Counted from the first letter of the stretch, positions 34,201-49,688 are shown. The stretch: DNA of 64,000 nucleotides from Lateolabrax maculatus (GCA_031216445.1 CM062215.1:11720501-11784500); one strand, 5' to 3'. Notes: generated by a model not told the origin, from the sequence alone. Program-made: numbers and translations.

Positions 34201-37200
34201 TGAGTTGAGACTTTGAACAGGGGTTTTCCTCCGTCTACCCATTTGATCTCCGAGCCTGTGTGCTGCAATGAAAATAGATAAAATGGCATTTACTGCACTG
34301 GATACTGAATAACAAGCTGCACTCTGTTGATTTATTACAGCACATCTAAAAATGCCAAGGCATAAACAACATTATATAATTGACAAATCAGTGACAGTTT
34401 CTTTTTCTTTTTTTATTAAGACGACAAGCTGTTTTGCCATATGGCTGCAGTGTATTATGAGATAGACAGATTAAGGCTTTTAACTAGAATTCTTTTGACA
34501 AAAAGGTATAAATTTGTATTCTTTTGTACTCCAGCCCCTCTGGCTTGAGTCAACAACTAAAGTTCCAGTAAATGTTAAAGAAGTTTTGTTCACAATAGAT
34601 ATGGTGCAAAATGTTGTATTAGCACTACAGAGTCAAACAGAAAAACAGAATTTGCGCCATAAAAAGAACAAAGACAGTGACTATTTGGGATCTAATGACT
34701 CTTATAGTTGGCTTCCATCAAGTCAGTGTAAATACTTTATTTAGTATCAACTTGTCCAGAGTTAATATTCGACCTCAACAAACAATAACGATCTACCGAA
34801 AGTAGCTAAACTGTCCCCTTAGACAATGGTTCCCAAAAGTTAATGCCACCCTCGCATTTTTGTTGCAAGTTGATACAAAAAATATTGATGTTATATTTAG
34901 ATGCTAACAATTTAGGTGCAAATAAATTAAACTTATTATTCCAAACCAAACATAGTCAAAAACAATAAGTATTTTTTCCCCTCAGAAAAAGCATGCATGC
35001 AGACAAAAGTTCAATCTAAATTCAATTGATGAACTGGCTGTTGCAAAAAATGACAATTATAATAAAAATTTTAAATAAGCCTTGAGGGAAATTTTGCATT
35101 CCTTTAACACCATAGACACTTAGTGGTTTTGATTTTATATTTTCTGCAACAGATGTCCCACCAAACCATTGAGTTTATAGGCTCAATGTTAACTCATTTT
35201 GAGAAAAGTGCTTCTTGCACAGGCAGTTAACCCTGAAATCAGCAAAAAGCATTATGCACAAATGCTTATTTGATGAGCCACTTTTGTATACATACTACAG
35301 CTTTAATTAAATTTACGGTAAAGCCATTATCCCTGCATCAAAGAAACAACACTGAGGAATCTTGATTGTTTAATGGATTACATTCTTCTGCGGATCAGAT
35401 TTCACAGGCATTTGATGTGAAAGCCTGTTGGACCTCTACAAGGTCCCAATCCAATCACAGCTAAGAAGATCTTTATCCAACCACAAACTGCATCTGATCC
35501 TATATGGTAATGTCAGAAATCTCATCTTTAAAACCATTTTGGAAAACTGGAATGTCAATAACTCTAAAAAAATAAATAAAAATAACCTTCATAATAATCA
35601 TCTTTGTCTTTTACCTTGTTGACACCATCCAGGGATCCCAGGTACCCGGCAGGCAGATTGGCAGCCACAGGCAGCTGCTGTTCATTCATGATGACTCTGC
35701 CATCCCTCAGCAGAGGCAGCCACGCTGAACCCACTGTGTTTAAAGAACAGGTACAGCCACATGTTTGTAAAGTGGTGGTAGTACTGGGTTGGCTGCAACA
35801 TGAGCATGAGTGTCACATTCAATACCTCCACCTACTCTTCGCACTGTGTGAAGTATACCTGGATCAAACTGCTTTTGCCCACATTATGCACGGCAGATAT
35901 TTACATGAATTCATTGTTTTGTTGTTTGTGAACACCTAAAATACCCACTGGTGTTTTCAGAGTGGAAGAAATGACTGAAAGCTGCAGCCTACCTGGGGTC
36001 TCCACCAGGTCTTTCTTCTTGCTGTTGCTGTCACAGCTAACATGATAGAAGGTGAAGAGAAGGTGATGCTTCTCGTGCAGCTGGGTAGGCAGCTCTATCT
36101 TTATCTGAAGGTGAGAAAAAAAAAATCCTGGGGTTGGTTCCCTAGTAAGAGGGAGCTTTGTTCAGGAAAATGAAAGGGAAAAATGCCTGCAGAGCATTTC
36201 CAGTGTGGAGTCAATGTAGAATTGAAATGTGCTCAAACAACATGAGAGGAGGTGAGAGGTACCTCCTTACTTCAAAACACACTGCTTTCAGCAAATATAT
36301 AACTTTTTGACTTTGAGCATATGTCTCATATGTCTCTCTCCACTGATGGCTTTGGCTAATTATAAGCATAATATTATGAGTAGCACGAGCATATAAATAC
36401 CTCATCATAGAACTCAGGGTTCTGCTGGTGGTGCAGGACGGCTGCATATGCCTGTTTACTGAACAGAGGACCTCCTGGACGAGCATAGATGCACTGCAAT
36501 AAATTCAAAAAGTAGGAGATAATCACATCAAAGACAGATATGAGTGCATGTTTCTAAATATGGTCATCACAGCCCAGTTAAATGTATACGGTGATAGTTG
36601 TTGCTTTGGCAATGAAGTCCCAAGTCAGGACCAATTAGTCAAAGTCAAGGCCCAAGTCAAGACCAACGAGTCCCAAGTTGAATCCCAAGACCAACAAGGC
36701 CCGAGTCAAGTCCAACAAGGCAAGTCCCTAAACCAAGACTGTCAAAGCCCAAGTCAAGACCAGAAAGTCTCAAGTTCAGTCCCAAATCAAGACAAGTAAC
36801 AAGTCAAGTTCCAAGTGAAGATCAACAAGGCCCCAAGTCCTACACCATTTTAAATGAAAATCAGTACCAGTCAGTATGTAAATTTAGAAACATAAAGAAA
36901 TGCTCTTAAAATACTTTAAATATAAATCTTATAACAATTGATTCAAAGACTATCTGTTGTCGCTGCACACATTTTTAACATACATTTTAATATTTGTGCT
37001 TGGGGAGGATATCAAGTCATTCCAGATCAAAACTTCCAAGTGAAGCCACAACGCATTGGTATTATAGTCAAAATTGAGTCATTTAGTCAAAATTCACAAG
37101 TTTCGAGTCGAGTCTAGGTCGTAAAAGTCAAATTCACCTTCAGCGGTTGGGCTTCATCCTCATCAGAATCCTTGAATTCAATGTAAACAGCAATATTCCT

Positions 37201-39702
37201 CGCCTGGAGAGCGGAGACAAAAGTTTAAAACAGGCAGATTATAAAAGCAAGAACCAGTTCCAAGATATCCCTGTTGGCCAGACACTTTCTCTACTGTGTC
37301 TCTCTCTGTCCACTCCAGAAGTCCATTAGTTCTATAAAGAGAGGGGAAATATTTCAGGGAAAGGATCGCCAGCTCTCATTTAAAATAAAAGAGGGCAGAG
37401 AGACAGATGGGGGAGAGAAGGCAGGTTGGTTTCCTGTACGGAGCTGACCTGGTGAAAATTTCAACCCTGTATTAATGTATTAATCAGAAGCTGCTGCTCT
37501 GTGAAAGATAATTCTATCCAGCTCTGCTGCAGCCTGAGGCAGTTGCCAGTAGTCTTGCCGGCTATGTAGGAGCACAAAATGATGATGATAAGAGAATGTT
37601 AGCCAAACAGAAGCGTCATTTTCCAAAAAGGATACGTCGTATGTTTTGGAATGATCTTACTGTATGTTACAGGATAAAATACTGATAATGTAACCACCAA
37701 CAGAAGAGCATCCATATTGTTCGTACCTTAGCAAAGGATTTCTGTCCATCATATTTGAGGTGTTTTGGGTACACATAGAGGTGGTTTTTATAGATGGTGA
37801 ATGGTTGGGAGCACTTAGCGATGCAGGGGACAAACTCCTCCACTTCCAGAAGAGCGCTGCCAGGCCCGTTGCCTTCAAAGTTCCTCACAGGGATGTAGGA
37901 GGAAGTGACACAATCTGCAGGCAGGAAACAGGAGGAGTTACAGGGTTCAAGTCTGGTGATTATAAATAGACGGTTAAAAGTGTTTTTGTAAATATTTGAA
38001 GGGTTTACTGGTTACATCCGGGGCCACACTGTCAATGGTTACATCTAAGTTCCCTAAGAGCACAGGGAGCTTGGCCATTTTCTCTGGTCTGTTGGGAAAA
38101 ACGGACACGGAAACAACAATTACAAAAATGTATCAAAACCAATAATAGTGGTATCTTAAAGAGAGGGGAAAAAAAAGCGTACTTTCTGAAGTCAGTAAGC
38201 AGTTTGAACATGTCCTCGTCTGACAGCTTGCTGCTGTCCTGTCTGTAAAGAGCTGAGAAGCGAGCCCCTTTGTCCAAAGTTCCTGACGCATCTTTGAACA
38301 CAGGCCTGCAGAGACAGAAAAAAAAAAAAATCATTGAATCTACTGGAGAGGAGCACATTTCAGTTCCACACCAGTGGTTTAAAGATTTGTGCCTCCCAAC
38401 AGGCTGACTTTCTTTTGACAGTTTCCATTCAGTTTATATGCAGTTATCTGAATCACTGTGTGGTATTGTGGCACAGGAGAATAAGTCCCCCTGACTTTTA
38501 GAAGCTGAAAGTTTTCCCCCAACTGCAAGTAATCATCAGTAATAGTGTATGAATCTATTTATCTATCTATGAATCAGTTGAAGCCACTTCATTCTTTTTG
38601 TAAACAAAATTGGGTACAAAATTTGTCGGGGAAAAAAAACGCCAAATGGTTGTTTTAGACGATTTTTGTACAGATTAAACAAATGAGATATAATGGGTTA
38701 ATTCATGAGGTCTAGAAGTGCTGGTTGGTGGATTTTGTTACTTTTGGGCCGAGCCATGCTAGCTGTTTCCCTCTGTTTCCAGTCTTTATGCTAAGCTAAG
38801 CTAACAGGCTGCTGGTGATGGGCCTACAGCACATTGAGCATACAAACATGAGTGGTATCGATGTTCGCGTTTAACTCTCCGCCACGAAGCAAATAAGCGT
38901 ACTTCCCGAAGTGTTGAACTATACCTTTAAAGCTTGATACCTTATCTGAATCACAGAATGAAGACTACGGAAAAACCACGTGGCTTTTCATACCTCGCAG
39001 CCCAGGCGAATGGCATCCTGTACTGCCCCAGTCTGCTGCAGGCTGTCTTCGCATTCTTCAGCACCTTTTGAGCCATCTACAGGTAGGCAAGAGGACGGGA
39101 TTCATTTTACTACTCATCATCATTATCATTCGAGATGACTTGAGGACGCCGTCATTTTCAGCCACATCCCTGTCATCACTGCTCATCTCCGTACCTTGGC
39201 GGAGTCCGAGCTCTTCATGTAGGGTTCGGTGCAGTGGGTGATCCCGCCCTGCAGGACCTTCTCAATCCGGGCCACCAGGAAGATCTCTGGATGGGGGCAT
39301 GTGACTGAGAACACCCCCTGTCTGGGGTACTGGAGAGCCCCCTCTGGGAGCCCACTGGCCTGCCTGTGGCCAGCCAGGGGACCGTCACCGCTGCCATTGA
39401 TGTGCAAGTCCTGTCCGCTATTAGAGCCGGAAGTCATTTGTCGTACCAAAGGGTGGTTGAGGTCCACATGGAAGTCGGCCGAGATCTTTCTGCTGTTCTG
39501 GACATCAAAGAGGGACAGGACCACATAGAAAGGCTCCACCTTTGACGAAAGAGTAGAGGAAAGAAAATAGAAAAGGAACAGTTTAAAGGATGCCCATGCT
39601 TCCTAATGCACTTCTCATTTTCCATCAAGTCAGAATGTACCATTGATGTAATTTATCTTCCCATTCACTCTTTCCACCATGCATTTCCATTACATAAACC
39701 CA

Positions 39703-39764
<62 letters not shown>

Positions 39765-42700
39765 TGAGTAGCAGAGCTATTAGCTGTGGTTTTCCCAGCT
39801 GAGTGTTGGGTGTAGAAGGAGTCCTCCTTCTACAGAGACAGAGACCTTGGAGAGTGACGGCAGGAAACCAGCCTCAGACTGGTGCTAATGCATGGTGGGA
39901 GGCCCAGGCTGGTTGCCATGGTAGCGGCCATTCCTTGTGCCAACAACACCAGTTTTGACGGGGGCCAGCCAAGTGGGCCATCTGAACTGTCTGTGATCTT
40001 CTTAACTGATTTAGACCTCGCCCTCGTTTGCTAAAGGACATTTTTTGGAATGATGCTGATGGCGTGCTTCTGTACTTGCAATGCAAAAAACACGTGCGTT
40101 CAGAGAAGCGTGCCTTCTGTGTCAACCTTAGATAAAAATAGACCCTGCAGTGTGTAATCAACGCCTTTAACACATATATAAATATATATTGAAACATACA
40201 TTAGTTGTGGGTCCTTCTTCATTCTCTGCAACACAGCCCTGCAGGTTGAAAGACAGGTCATGACAGCTGACCAGGACTCTCTTCCCAAACTTCTCTTCAA
40301 ACTGACGCACGTCGGGCTCAATGCCAGAGAAGTCCAGCTTCTGCGGAAACAGGAGATGAGGTCAAAAGGCTTGGATTGCCGCGACAAAAACCTTTGGTGA
40401 CGAAATCGATAAATAACTTGGAGCAAAACTGACGGTGTGGTGCTAGTGAGAATTAAAACAATACCCATACAGAGTGCACAGGGCTTTGTAGTCAGGTATT
40501 ATCTTCGTCACCTGTGTGTCAGGGTCCAAAGTGAACAGTTTCAGGCGAGCTTCACTCCTCATTTTGGACTCAATATCTCTGGCAGTCTGTCAAAAATAAA
40601 AGCAGTGATTCAACATCACAGAGCAGCTTATTACTTATTTATTAAGAAGTGAAATGATAACATGATGATTGAAATGATCATGCTGTCCATTTCAGAGGCC
40701 TTGGTTGGACATACAGTATCAAATGTAAAGGAGGAATGAACAATGTAGTCTGAAAAATCCCAGGAAAGTGTATATATTCAGTGTGGCCAGTGTACAAAAC
40801 AATGTAAATTCACATTTGAGATTGTAAAGTCCAAGTCTGCACCCATCATCTCCCCTTATCGTCTACATTTTTTTTATGTTAAAATGTTTTAATTCTGCCA
40901 AAATATATGGCAGGTCTCAGATTTAGGTCATTAACATAATAGGAACTGCAGAATTGGATGATCATTAACTGTGGGTTTCTCACATCAAGTGACCCCCCTT
41001 CACATTACACAGTCATTTGAGCAAATTTTTGATATAAAAATTGATCAAATCACTGACTATGCCTTTAAGTGTTTGTTTTCAGACTGCCACGTTCCACGGC
41101 TGGACTCCTGTTCAGCACAAGTGTTGGCCTCATCTGGCCTCTACATTTGGAGACCATACACACTATACCAGATGTTTGCTTGGTTAGCACCAACAGGAAA
41201 ATGTGGGGACCTGGTTGCAGGATATACAGCTGTGACAGTTCAGACTGCTTCCAAGTGAAGTCATATGGCACCTTTAGACAGTCCAAGCACCCCTACAGTA
41301 TGCGTGGCTTGTTGTGTGGTCAGAGGAGGCGAACATTGTTTTAGCATGTTACTATAGATGGAAAAAACAGGCTACCTGAAAGCTGTCTTGAAAACTTCCG
41401 GAGGAGAGGTCTGTTTTTCCATGCTCCTCATCTGTTGGAGAGATCAACGTAAGCTCTCTTAGCTGATGCAATTATATAAAACATGATAATTTGTTGGTCT
41501 CTGCCTCTCTAAGAATAATACATAAGAAAAAATAATTAATAATAAAGTTGTTTATCAAGCATCAGTGGTTTTCATAAGAAAACATCTTAGAAATAAATTC
41601 TTCCATGGGGTACAGGAGAATTGAAGAAGCCCGCAGGTGCAAACATCAAAAGACATGGAGACAAACACATACGCACTAACACTGTAAGGCACAAATAAAT
41701 ACATGCAAAAATAATTGAGCTGCTAAAACAGACAAACAAGATGTCAAAGAAATAAAAAAAATATATATAAAAAAGAAATGCACAAAAACACACCGTCATG
41801 AAGGTCTCCGTTCCTCTTCTCCTGCATAGCCTGTTCAAAGCTGCTGTGGAGAATCTTGTTGAGGGTACCGATCCACTCCTCCATCTCGGCTTCACTGTCC
41901 GCAGCCAGCAGGAAGGTGCTCTTATCCTGCATCTTCAGCTCAAAGGCAAACCGACGCACTTTGCTGTTCTGAATGAACACAAATGCAAACACTGATTTCA
42001 CACATATTGGCCCTTTGAAGTCTTAATTACATTCCAGCCCTTTAGAGGCCTGATTTTCAACAAGAAGCTTAAAGAATGCCATCTTTTGTTTTTCTAAATT
42101 GATATTGTGCACTGTGGTTTCTAAGGACCCAGTATGTAAGGTCCCTCACCTGAACAACCCCCATGCATGAGTCAAGGAAGATGGTTCCTTTGGGATCCTT
42201 GGAGGTGTTCTCATCCTTGTAGAAGTTGAGGTTGTAGGATCCATCTCCCAGCTGGGCCAGATGGAAGTATCTCCTCTTGAAGGACTAGAGAATGAAAAAG
42301 AGAACGTTAACATCCCAAATGACCTATTTCTCTCTAAAAATATCACAAGGGTGGAAATGGGACATGGGAAAGCTCAAGGGTAAATGAAAAAGTTCGACAA
42401 ACAATGGGCCACCATAAGTAAAGGCTAATTTGATTTCCAAACGTGTGGAGAAAAGAAAAAATACAATGTGGACTGGAGAACAATTGTCAACTCAATAAGA
42501 TTTTAAAAATCCCACTCACTGTTGATCACTTGTACTTAGTTACTTACTGTACTTCAACTTAAAGGGGGTTCTCCAACAATTTAGTATTGTATTTCCATTA
42601 AGTGGTTGGGCTGGGTTGGTTTTAAAAAAGAATGGTCAAAATCGAAGGCCAAAATATCCCGATTTTGAATCCTTAGTGTGGGTCAGGCTCCAAAACCCCT

Positions 42701-45700
42701 GGATCTGCCCTGCTTCTACAATTTCTTTCAAACTCAACACCTGTAACGCAGACTTTCTTTAAAAGTGTTTTCACAGGCTGAGTAGTTCTCCTTGTGCTGT
42801 GCAAACTGAACTTTATGGGGAAAATAAGTAGAGCGTCCCTTCAACCACACAAAACTGTGTACTTACATAAGAATCAAGTCAAAATCACCACAGGCACTAC
42901 TAACATTATTAGGAGGGGTTGTGAAAGGTTGTGTTGAATTTAGGGGATAAAGCTGTTACTGTACCCACCCGCATAGTAACACTGATTGCACTGTTCATGT
43001 TGCCTTTGTACAGCCAGCCGTGTTTAGACACTCCTCCCTTCTGAGATCCGAGGGAGGCTGTATCCTGCAGGAGGAGGTGCACAAAACACAAATGAACACA
43101 TGCATGTATATTCTACAGTTAAAAAGAAGTAAACACATTTGAGAATTATTTACACATGCGTCTGTATGCGTCTCCCTTTCCTCCATTGATGGACAAAACA
43201 CATACGTGCTCTCACATACATTTATTTACGGTTTGCTGTGAGGTTAAATATCTGCTGACTGCCCTTAAAGCCAGAGGGAGGAGAGGCACACATTGACTGT
43301 CCGTTCGGTCTGAAGAAGAATGCTCTTCATTAAGATCAACATTTACATCGACATTGCACTTGTCTAATCTCAGGGGATTTTTGCCATGACGGTGTGTCCA
43401 TTAAAGGTCACTGGCCTTTGGTTAAATCAATGTCTGAAGTGAGGTAATTACTGGGAGGGGATGTGCCCTTAAAATGCTACAAACGTCATGAAGATGTCAG
43501 CTATTCTGGGAAACGGCGAGGGCCTAGATCACATTAAGCAAAACATCCAAAGGTTGGCTTGTAATAACGGAGTGAAATTAAATAAGTGAATTCAATGTTG
43601 TGCAATAAATTAAAAGATAATGTTTGTGCTCTATTGTATTCCCTTATAATCAAGTTGGTTTGGTGAGGCCTGGAGAAAGGCTGAACTTGTAGCCCTTGCA
43701 GAGTCATTCTTATTAACACTTCAGTGGTTTGCTGAATAGCCAGCTGTGCTCCCCACATGAGCAGAAGTGAACTGTGAGAAGACTAACAGGGTTCCCTAAA
43801 CCGAGAGGAGAGAAAGTTTGGGATTGGTGAACTTACCTCATCTTTTTCCACGTCTTCATCCACCTCAAACAGGTGAGCTGCCAGTTTCTCAGGTCTCAAC
43901 ACCTTACTGAAAGTACAGTACAGGGAAAAGATAAGTTAGACCTGGCAGGTAGTCCAGCTCAATTTTTCCCAACCTTTTCTGTCTGACATACCCACACAGT
44001 CCCTCACAGAGGAACTCATCAACCACCCATCACATTCCAAATGTGTTCACTGAAATGGATTTTAAATGTTGTTTAACACTGTTCAATACATAATTCTATA
44101 TTACAATATTTCTTATACAATTGAACTGTCAATGTTTAGGTTTTGTGATTAATATTTGATATTTATATACTTTTTTAATAAAATAAAATTATACTTACTA
44201 TCTATACTTTATAGAGAGGCTTATATTATATTAAATAATTTAGCTGTTCCACAATCTTTCCAAGTGCCCCCTGGCAACTGTAAAACCCTCTTGGCTACAG
44301 GAATCCCTGGTCTAGCACATAACCCCCCTATTAAACAAAAAACACAACCATAGAAAAAGAGAATGAAGAAATCAGTTGAATGTTTACCCGGCCCATAACA
44401 TATAGAAAAAGTTTTGAAAATGACAATTGAGCCTGCCTCCCAAATTTGAAGTTGGAGCTTACTCCAAAGGAGGAGAGCCCCACGAGCAGAGGCTTTACCC
44501 CTGCAAGATGAAGGGTGGGGCAATCCATTTAAAGCCTTGTAAGTCAGGAGGACGATTTTGCAATCTACTCTGGCCTGTATTGGTAGGCAGTGCAAATAGA
44601 TCAAGAAAAGTGTAAAAAGATCATACATCTAAGATTTTAGACAGGTCTCTGGCAGCTGTGTTTTGGACCAAATGAAAACCCCATGTTGCTGTCATGGATA
44701 GGCCAGATAAACATGCAATAAAATAATTAATTGTGGATGTTATGAAAGCATGTGGAAGGATTTCGGCATCAGTATTTGATAAATTTGGACAGATCTTGGC
44801 TATGTTAAAAAAAAGTTTAAGAGTTTAAAATTTTGATATGTGATTCAAATATAAGTGAGGGATCAAAAACTATTCCTAAATTCTTGACTGTGTAGCTCTA
44901 AGAAATATACACACGTTTCAGAATTCAAAAAGTGCAAAATGCAACAGGATTTTTAAAATGTATTTCAGGGCTACTTAGTTGTGCTTCTAGCTTTACAGGA
45001 TGCACTGCAGCTGCTCTCTAAGTGCAGCTCAAACCCCAGACGGACTGTTTGCCCTTTGACCTTTACAAGACCCAGCTTGCTCTGGGGAACTACTAGTATA
45101 AACAGTGTCAAGGCCAAGGCCAGGGCTTATCTAGTTTTCACTCCACAATGTTTTAAACGTGACACACAACATCTGTAAAGCACATTCCTGTCTTTAAGGA
45201 AAGTGGCTCGACGAAGGACACATAAGGCATTGTGGGATTTCCTTTAAGCTTCCATGATTTCAATCAACAGCAGTCCCAGAATAGCTCTGCTTATCCTTGG
45301 TAGAAAAACATAGGAAGCCTTCTATTGTTGTTGTGGAAGAGCTCGGAGCCTCCGAAACACAGATATCCGTCTTTCTAGAGATCTGGCTAAAACATCCACT
45401 GGGCTGTAAACAAAGGGCAGTGTCACTGTACAACAATAAGATCTACAATATCCCTTGGACGGCTTTTGCGTCATATTGTGCTGTGCGGTGTACTATTAGC
45501 TGAACAACATATGCATTTATGAATGTAATACTGTAGCGACACTACAAAGCTACAGAGAAACTATACTGTACACACACTCAATCCGATGATGTCAGTTTGA
45601 CATCAGCAGGGTTATTTTGTGTCTTTCTCAAATCAAAACACAGTTAAAATAATTACATTATTAACTTCTTTCGACAGATATGACTTTTAATATACCAGTT

Positions 45701-48700
45701 CAGTTCAACTCTTACTTTACATTTGAAATAGACTAGGTGGCAAAGACCTTGGCTGCATGAATGCAGTTCAGTAGACTATGAAGAGTCCTTCAGTATTGTA
45801 CTGTCTTGTTTCCCTGAGACCACAGCCTGATGACAGACCTGTCAGGAAAATGGTCCACACCTCACAGCGCGGGTTAGTATAGCTCAATAACACACACTCA
45901 CTTTGGGAGCTGCCGAAAGTCTCCAGAATACTCCTCATACTTGTAATTGACCACATGCCAGTCAGACTTGTAGGTTTTGATACACTGCAGAGACAGAAAG
46001 GGAAGAGGCGGGGTGAGGGGTCATTTCAACAGGAGCAAATTAAGAGATGTACTTACATACATGGTCCAGACACGGACAGGTTCAGGCTTCTCAATCGGCC
46101 TCGGAAAAGTACGGGTGCATTTTTTTGTAAGAATGTACTTGGATGGATTTTTTGTAGGCAGACTTTAGGACTTGAAAGAGCTTTAGCAGACCAATAAAGT
46201 GCATTACATCCAACTGAATTAGCAAGACAAACATTTATCTTCCTGTATGTCAGGCAGTTGAATAGTGTTCCTGTCCGAGTGATCCTGGCACAAATCAAAC
46301 GTGACAAAAGCACAGCAGACACACACACACACAAAAAACTAATTTCATAGAAGTCTAACAGGAGAGCACCCATTTCAACAGGATTAATATTACAGGGGGA
46401 GGTGGATTATTCAAATGTTCCGCTCCTTCCGCATGATAAAAGTCACTGGTAAATGACAGGACCTTGTTCTGCAACAGACTGCGGGAATGTGTTCATCGCT
46501 TCTAAGAATTCATAAAATACACGTTGACTGAGGCAAGGGGTCACTAAAATGTGGAAAAATAAATTCAGAAAAACAACATATCATCGCACAGCTGCTCCAG
46601 ATGTACTTATGATGTAATTCCTGGCTGCAGCCATGGGGGACTATCCCCTGTCAGGCTCTATCAGGCCGCACCCCAACCAACCCCGGCACACGGCTCCTCT
46701 GAAACAACATGACGTGAACCACCAATGAACTGTGGACTGTGGACATCTGTGGCCGATCCTCTGCATTGTCAGGAAACATGTGAGGGTGGAGAACACAAAT
46801 GGAAGTTCATTTAAAGGCTAACAGCAACATTTCTGACATGCACCATATCGGTTTACCCTTATCTCTAAATCATGTGAGTGGTCAACAAACTAACTTTCTC
46901 TGAAATCTAATCAGCGCAGCTTCATCCATACGCCATGAACAAAACAGAATGAATGCTTGGCTCGATTCAATGTCTGAACTTTTGAGCTCCGGTGTCTGAT
47001 GGGTCTTCAGGGTGTGAGCTGCATTATCTGGACAGAGGCGAAGCACCTGTGTTTGGGTGAAAGTAGAGAAAACATGGCTGCGCTCCAAACAAAAGGATAG
47101 ACAGGGGCTTCAGTCACGACAGAGAGGTTGAGGCTTTGGCCCAGGCCGAGGCATAAAGAATGGACAAAGCAGGCTTACGCCCAGGTATGTATTAGCTTTA
47201 CCTCTTGGACAAACAGCGAGTGAGCTTCTTTCTCAGCAGTCTCTGGCACGGTGGAGAACAGAGTCCTGCCCTGGCGCCTCAGGGTGGAGATCTGGGGAGA
47301 AAAAGGGAAAGCAGGCCTGAAAAACAGACTGATAGAGGAGATTGGCACAACAGATCCATCCTGCTCATGTTTTTATACAACGGCAAATTCACTCGCTCAG
47401 TAAACCCATTTCCCGCTTTGGGTGAATGCCCTCGTGATTATATGACATTTTATTGATCCTCATAGGGCCCTTCTCTTTGTACTTCCCTTCAAAGGAAGGT
47501 CAGAGATCAAGGTAAGATAAAGACGAGCCTCCTGGAGATTAGTGCTTTGCTCAAGGAAACTTCAGCAGAGGGATACTACTCGCTATGCCTCTTGAATCAC
47601 TCTCATTCACCCAGATGGTCAAACCATATCAGATTGTTACTCTGATTGTCAAAGCTGACATTTAAAGGACAGCTTACATTTGGGGGAAATATGCTTATTT
47701 GCTGTCTTGCAAAGAGTTAGATGACAAGATCGATAGAAGTCTCTTATCTGTATGCTGAATATGAAGCAAGAGCCAGGAGACTGTGATCTTAGCTTAGCAT
47801 AAAGACTGGAAGCAGGGGGAAACAGCTAGCCTGGCTCTGTCAAAAGCATATTATCTAACACATTATATTTTGTTTGTGTAATCCGTCCAAAAAACAAAAA
47901 AGTCAAAATGACTCAAAGAAGTCCCTGGTCAGGCCAAGAAATAGTTCCAGCACCTATTAATGGGAAATGTTGAGCTGGAAAGTTCACATAAATCAATTAT
48001 GGTTAAAGACATTTTTTAAATTGTTTACTTAAATGTTTACTTGATGCGCACCACATTCCTGTCACTAATTTTGAAATTTAAGATTTAAAAGGAGGTGGTG
48101 CTTTTGTTCTTTTGAGTTGCTCAGATCAAATAAAAAGAAACCTACTGCAGACAATGTTCTGCAGCCTGTATTATTCCAGTCCTAATTCTTCCCCCTGCTT
48201 GCCTTATTAGACGGATGAGAGAGAGGAGAGCGAGGATCCATAGCAGAGGAGCAAAAGGCGCCTCGGGGCTGGCAAACCTTCCAAGCTATTGGACGCCATT
48301 GCTCCCCCTTAGTGTTCTGCGTTTCTACTCAACCCACAAAAGATGAGAAAGAAACAGTGGCACAGTGACCTAGTTTTGTCATAAATCTCCTATTCTTACA
48401 CTGGCAAGCATACACAGTCATTGAACCTCTGCCCTCATTTGTCCAGTTCAGTCTTGCAATAGCTTCAATACTGCATAATCTAGATGTAGATCCAATAAAG
48501 TTCTTATAAGTGCTAAAACTCAGTGGCACCAGTGATATGTTATGTAAACTACACTTGTGACCTGAAAAATGCTTGAGCTGGAAAAAGTGAACCTTGTACT
48601 TTTGTTGTACCTCTATCAAAAGGAAAAAAAGGCCTCATTAAGGGAATAGTTTGATATTTGGGGAAAATACGCTTATTTGCTTTCTTTCCTTGAGTTACAT

Positions 48701-49633
48701 GAGAAGATTGATACCACTCTCATATCATCACATGATATCGATCATATATCAAACTCTAGGAAAGAAAGCGAATATTTCCCAAAATGTCCATATATTGCTT
48801 TAACCTCAATAGTGTGTGAGTAGGATGAGATAAAACGAGTTGCCCTGTATTTAGTGACCATAAAAACTCAAGGGTAAGTAGATAATGGTTAAATTTAAAT
48901 TTTTTAATTAGCATGCTGCAGTAAAGCGCAGTATGACACTTCATAGACACTTCAGTTGTACGTGCACACTCTGTGGAGCCTGTTTCTCACTCGGCGCTTT
49001 TTGCAGATTCACTGAAAACAAAACCATTCAACACAGACAGCCTGTCAGTTTGACCAGTCGCTCACGGGAGGCCCTGACCAGAGCGCAACGCTGTCACTCA
49101 ACTGTTACCCAGAACTGCTGGCTGCCAATTAAAAGCATTCCTTTCACAGTCATTAAACCAGGGCTTTGATGGCTTCCACCGGGCCGGAGGAGCGTGTTCC
49201 CACAGGCAGTGGCACTGCGGGGAGGAGAGGGTGATGCCAGGCAGGAATTAAATTCTCTAGCATGGAGATATCTGGGTAGAGTGATTGAGGATGGGAGGAA
49301 AGTCTTCTGAGGTGCTCTCTCTGCACTGAAAGATGTATATTGAGCACATTTAGTCCAATATCCATCCAAGGATCTCTTCTGTTCTACAGGCATGTAGTTA
49401 ATCCATAACTTTACCTCCTTCCACACTGAGCTTCTCTCCTGCATGCCCAGTTACTGTTACACGAGTGTGTGTGTGTTTGTGTGTGTGTGGGTGTGTGTGT
49501 GCTGCACACACGCTAGACCCATATGTCTGCCTGGCTCCCCCCTTCTCCTCTCGAAGCACAGTGATGTAAAACATATGGCAGGTTAGACAGATGGACGGAC
49601 TGGGTTGGGTCAGACTAGACACACACAGACACA

Positions 49634-49688
<55 letters not shown>

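Noticed and set aside
36548..36799. Gln/Ser/Lys-rich ORF
   Set aside because: Translation of the degenerate AAGTC tandem repeat inside a dock9 intron.
44221..44628. 135-codon minus-strand ORF with ARVDCKIVLLTYKALNG-like start
   Set aside because: Resembles debris of a LINE-type reverse-transcriptase region or associated repeat; no intact domain or splice fit, so not called a gene.
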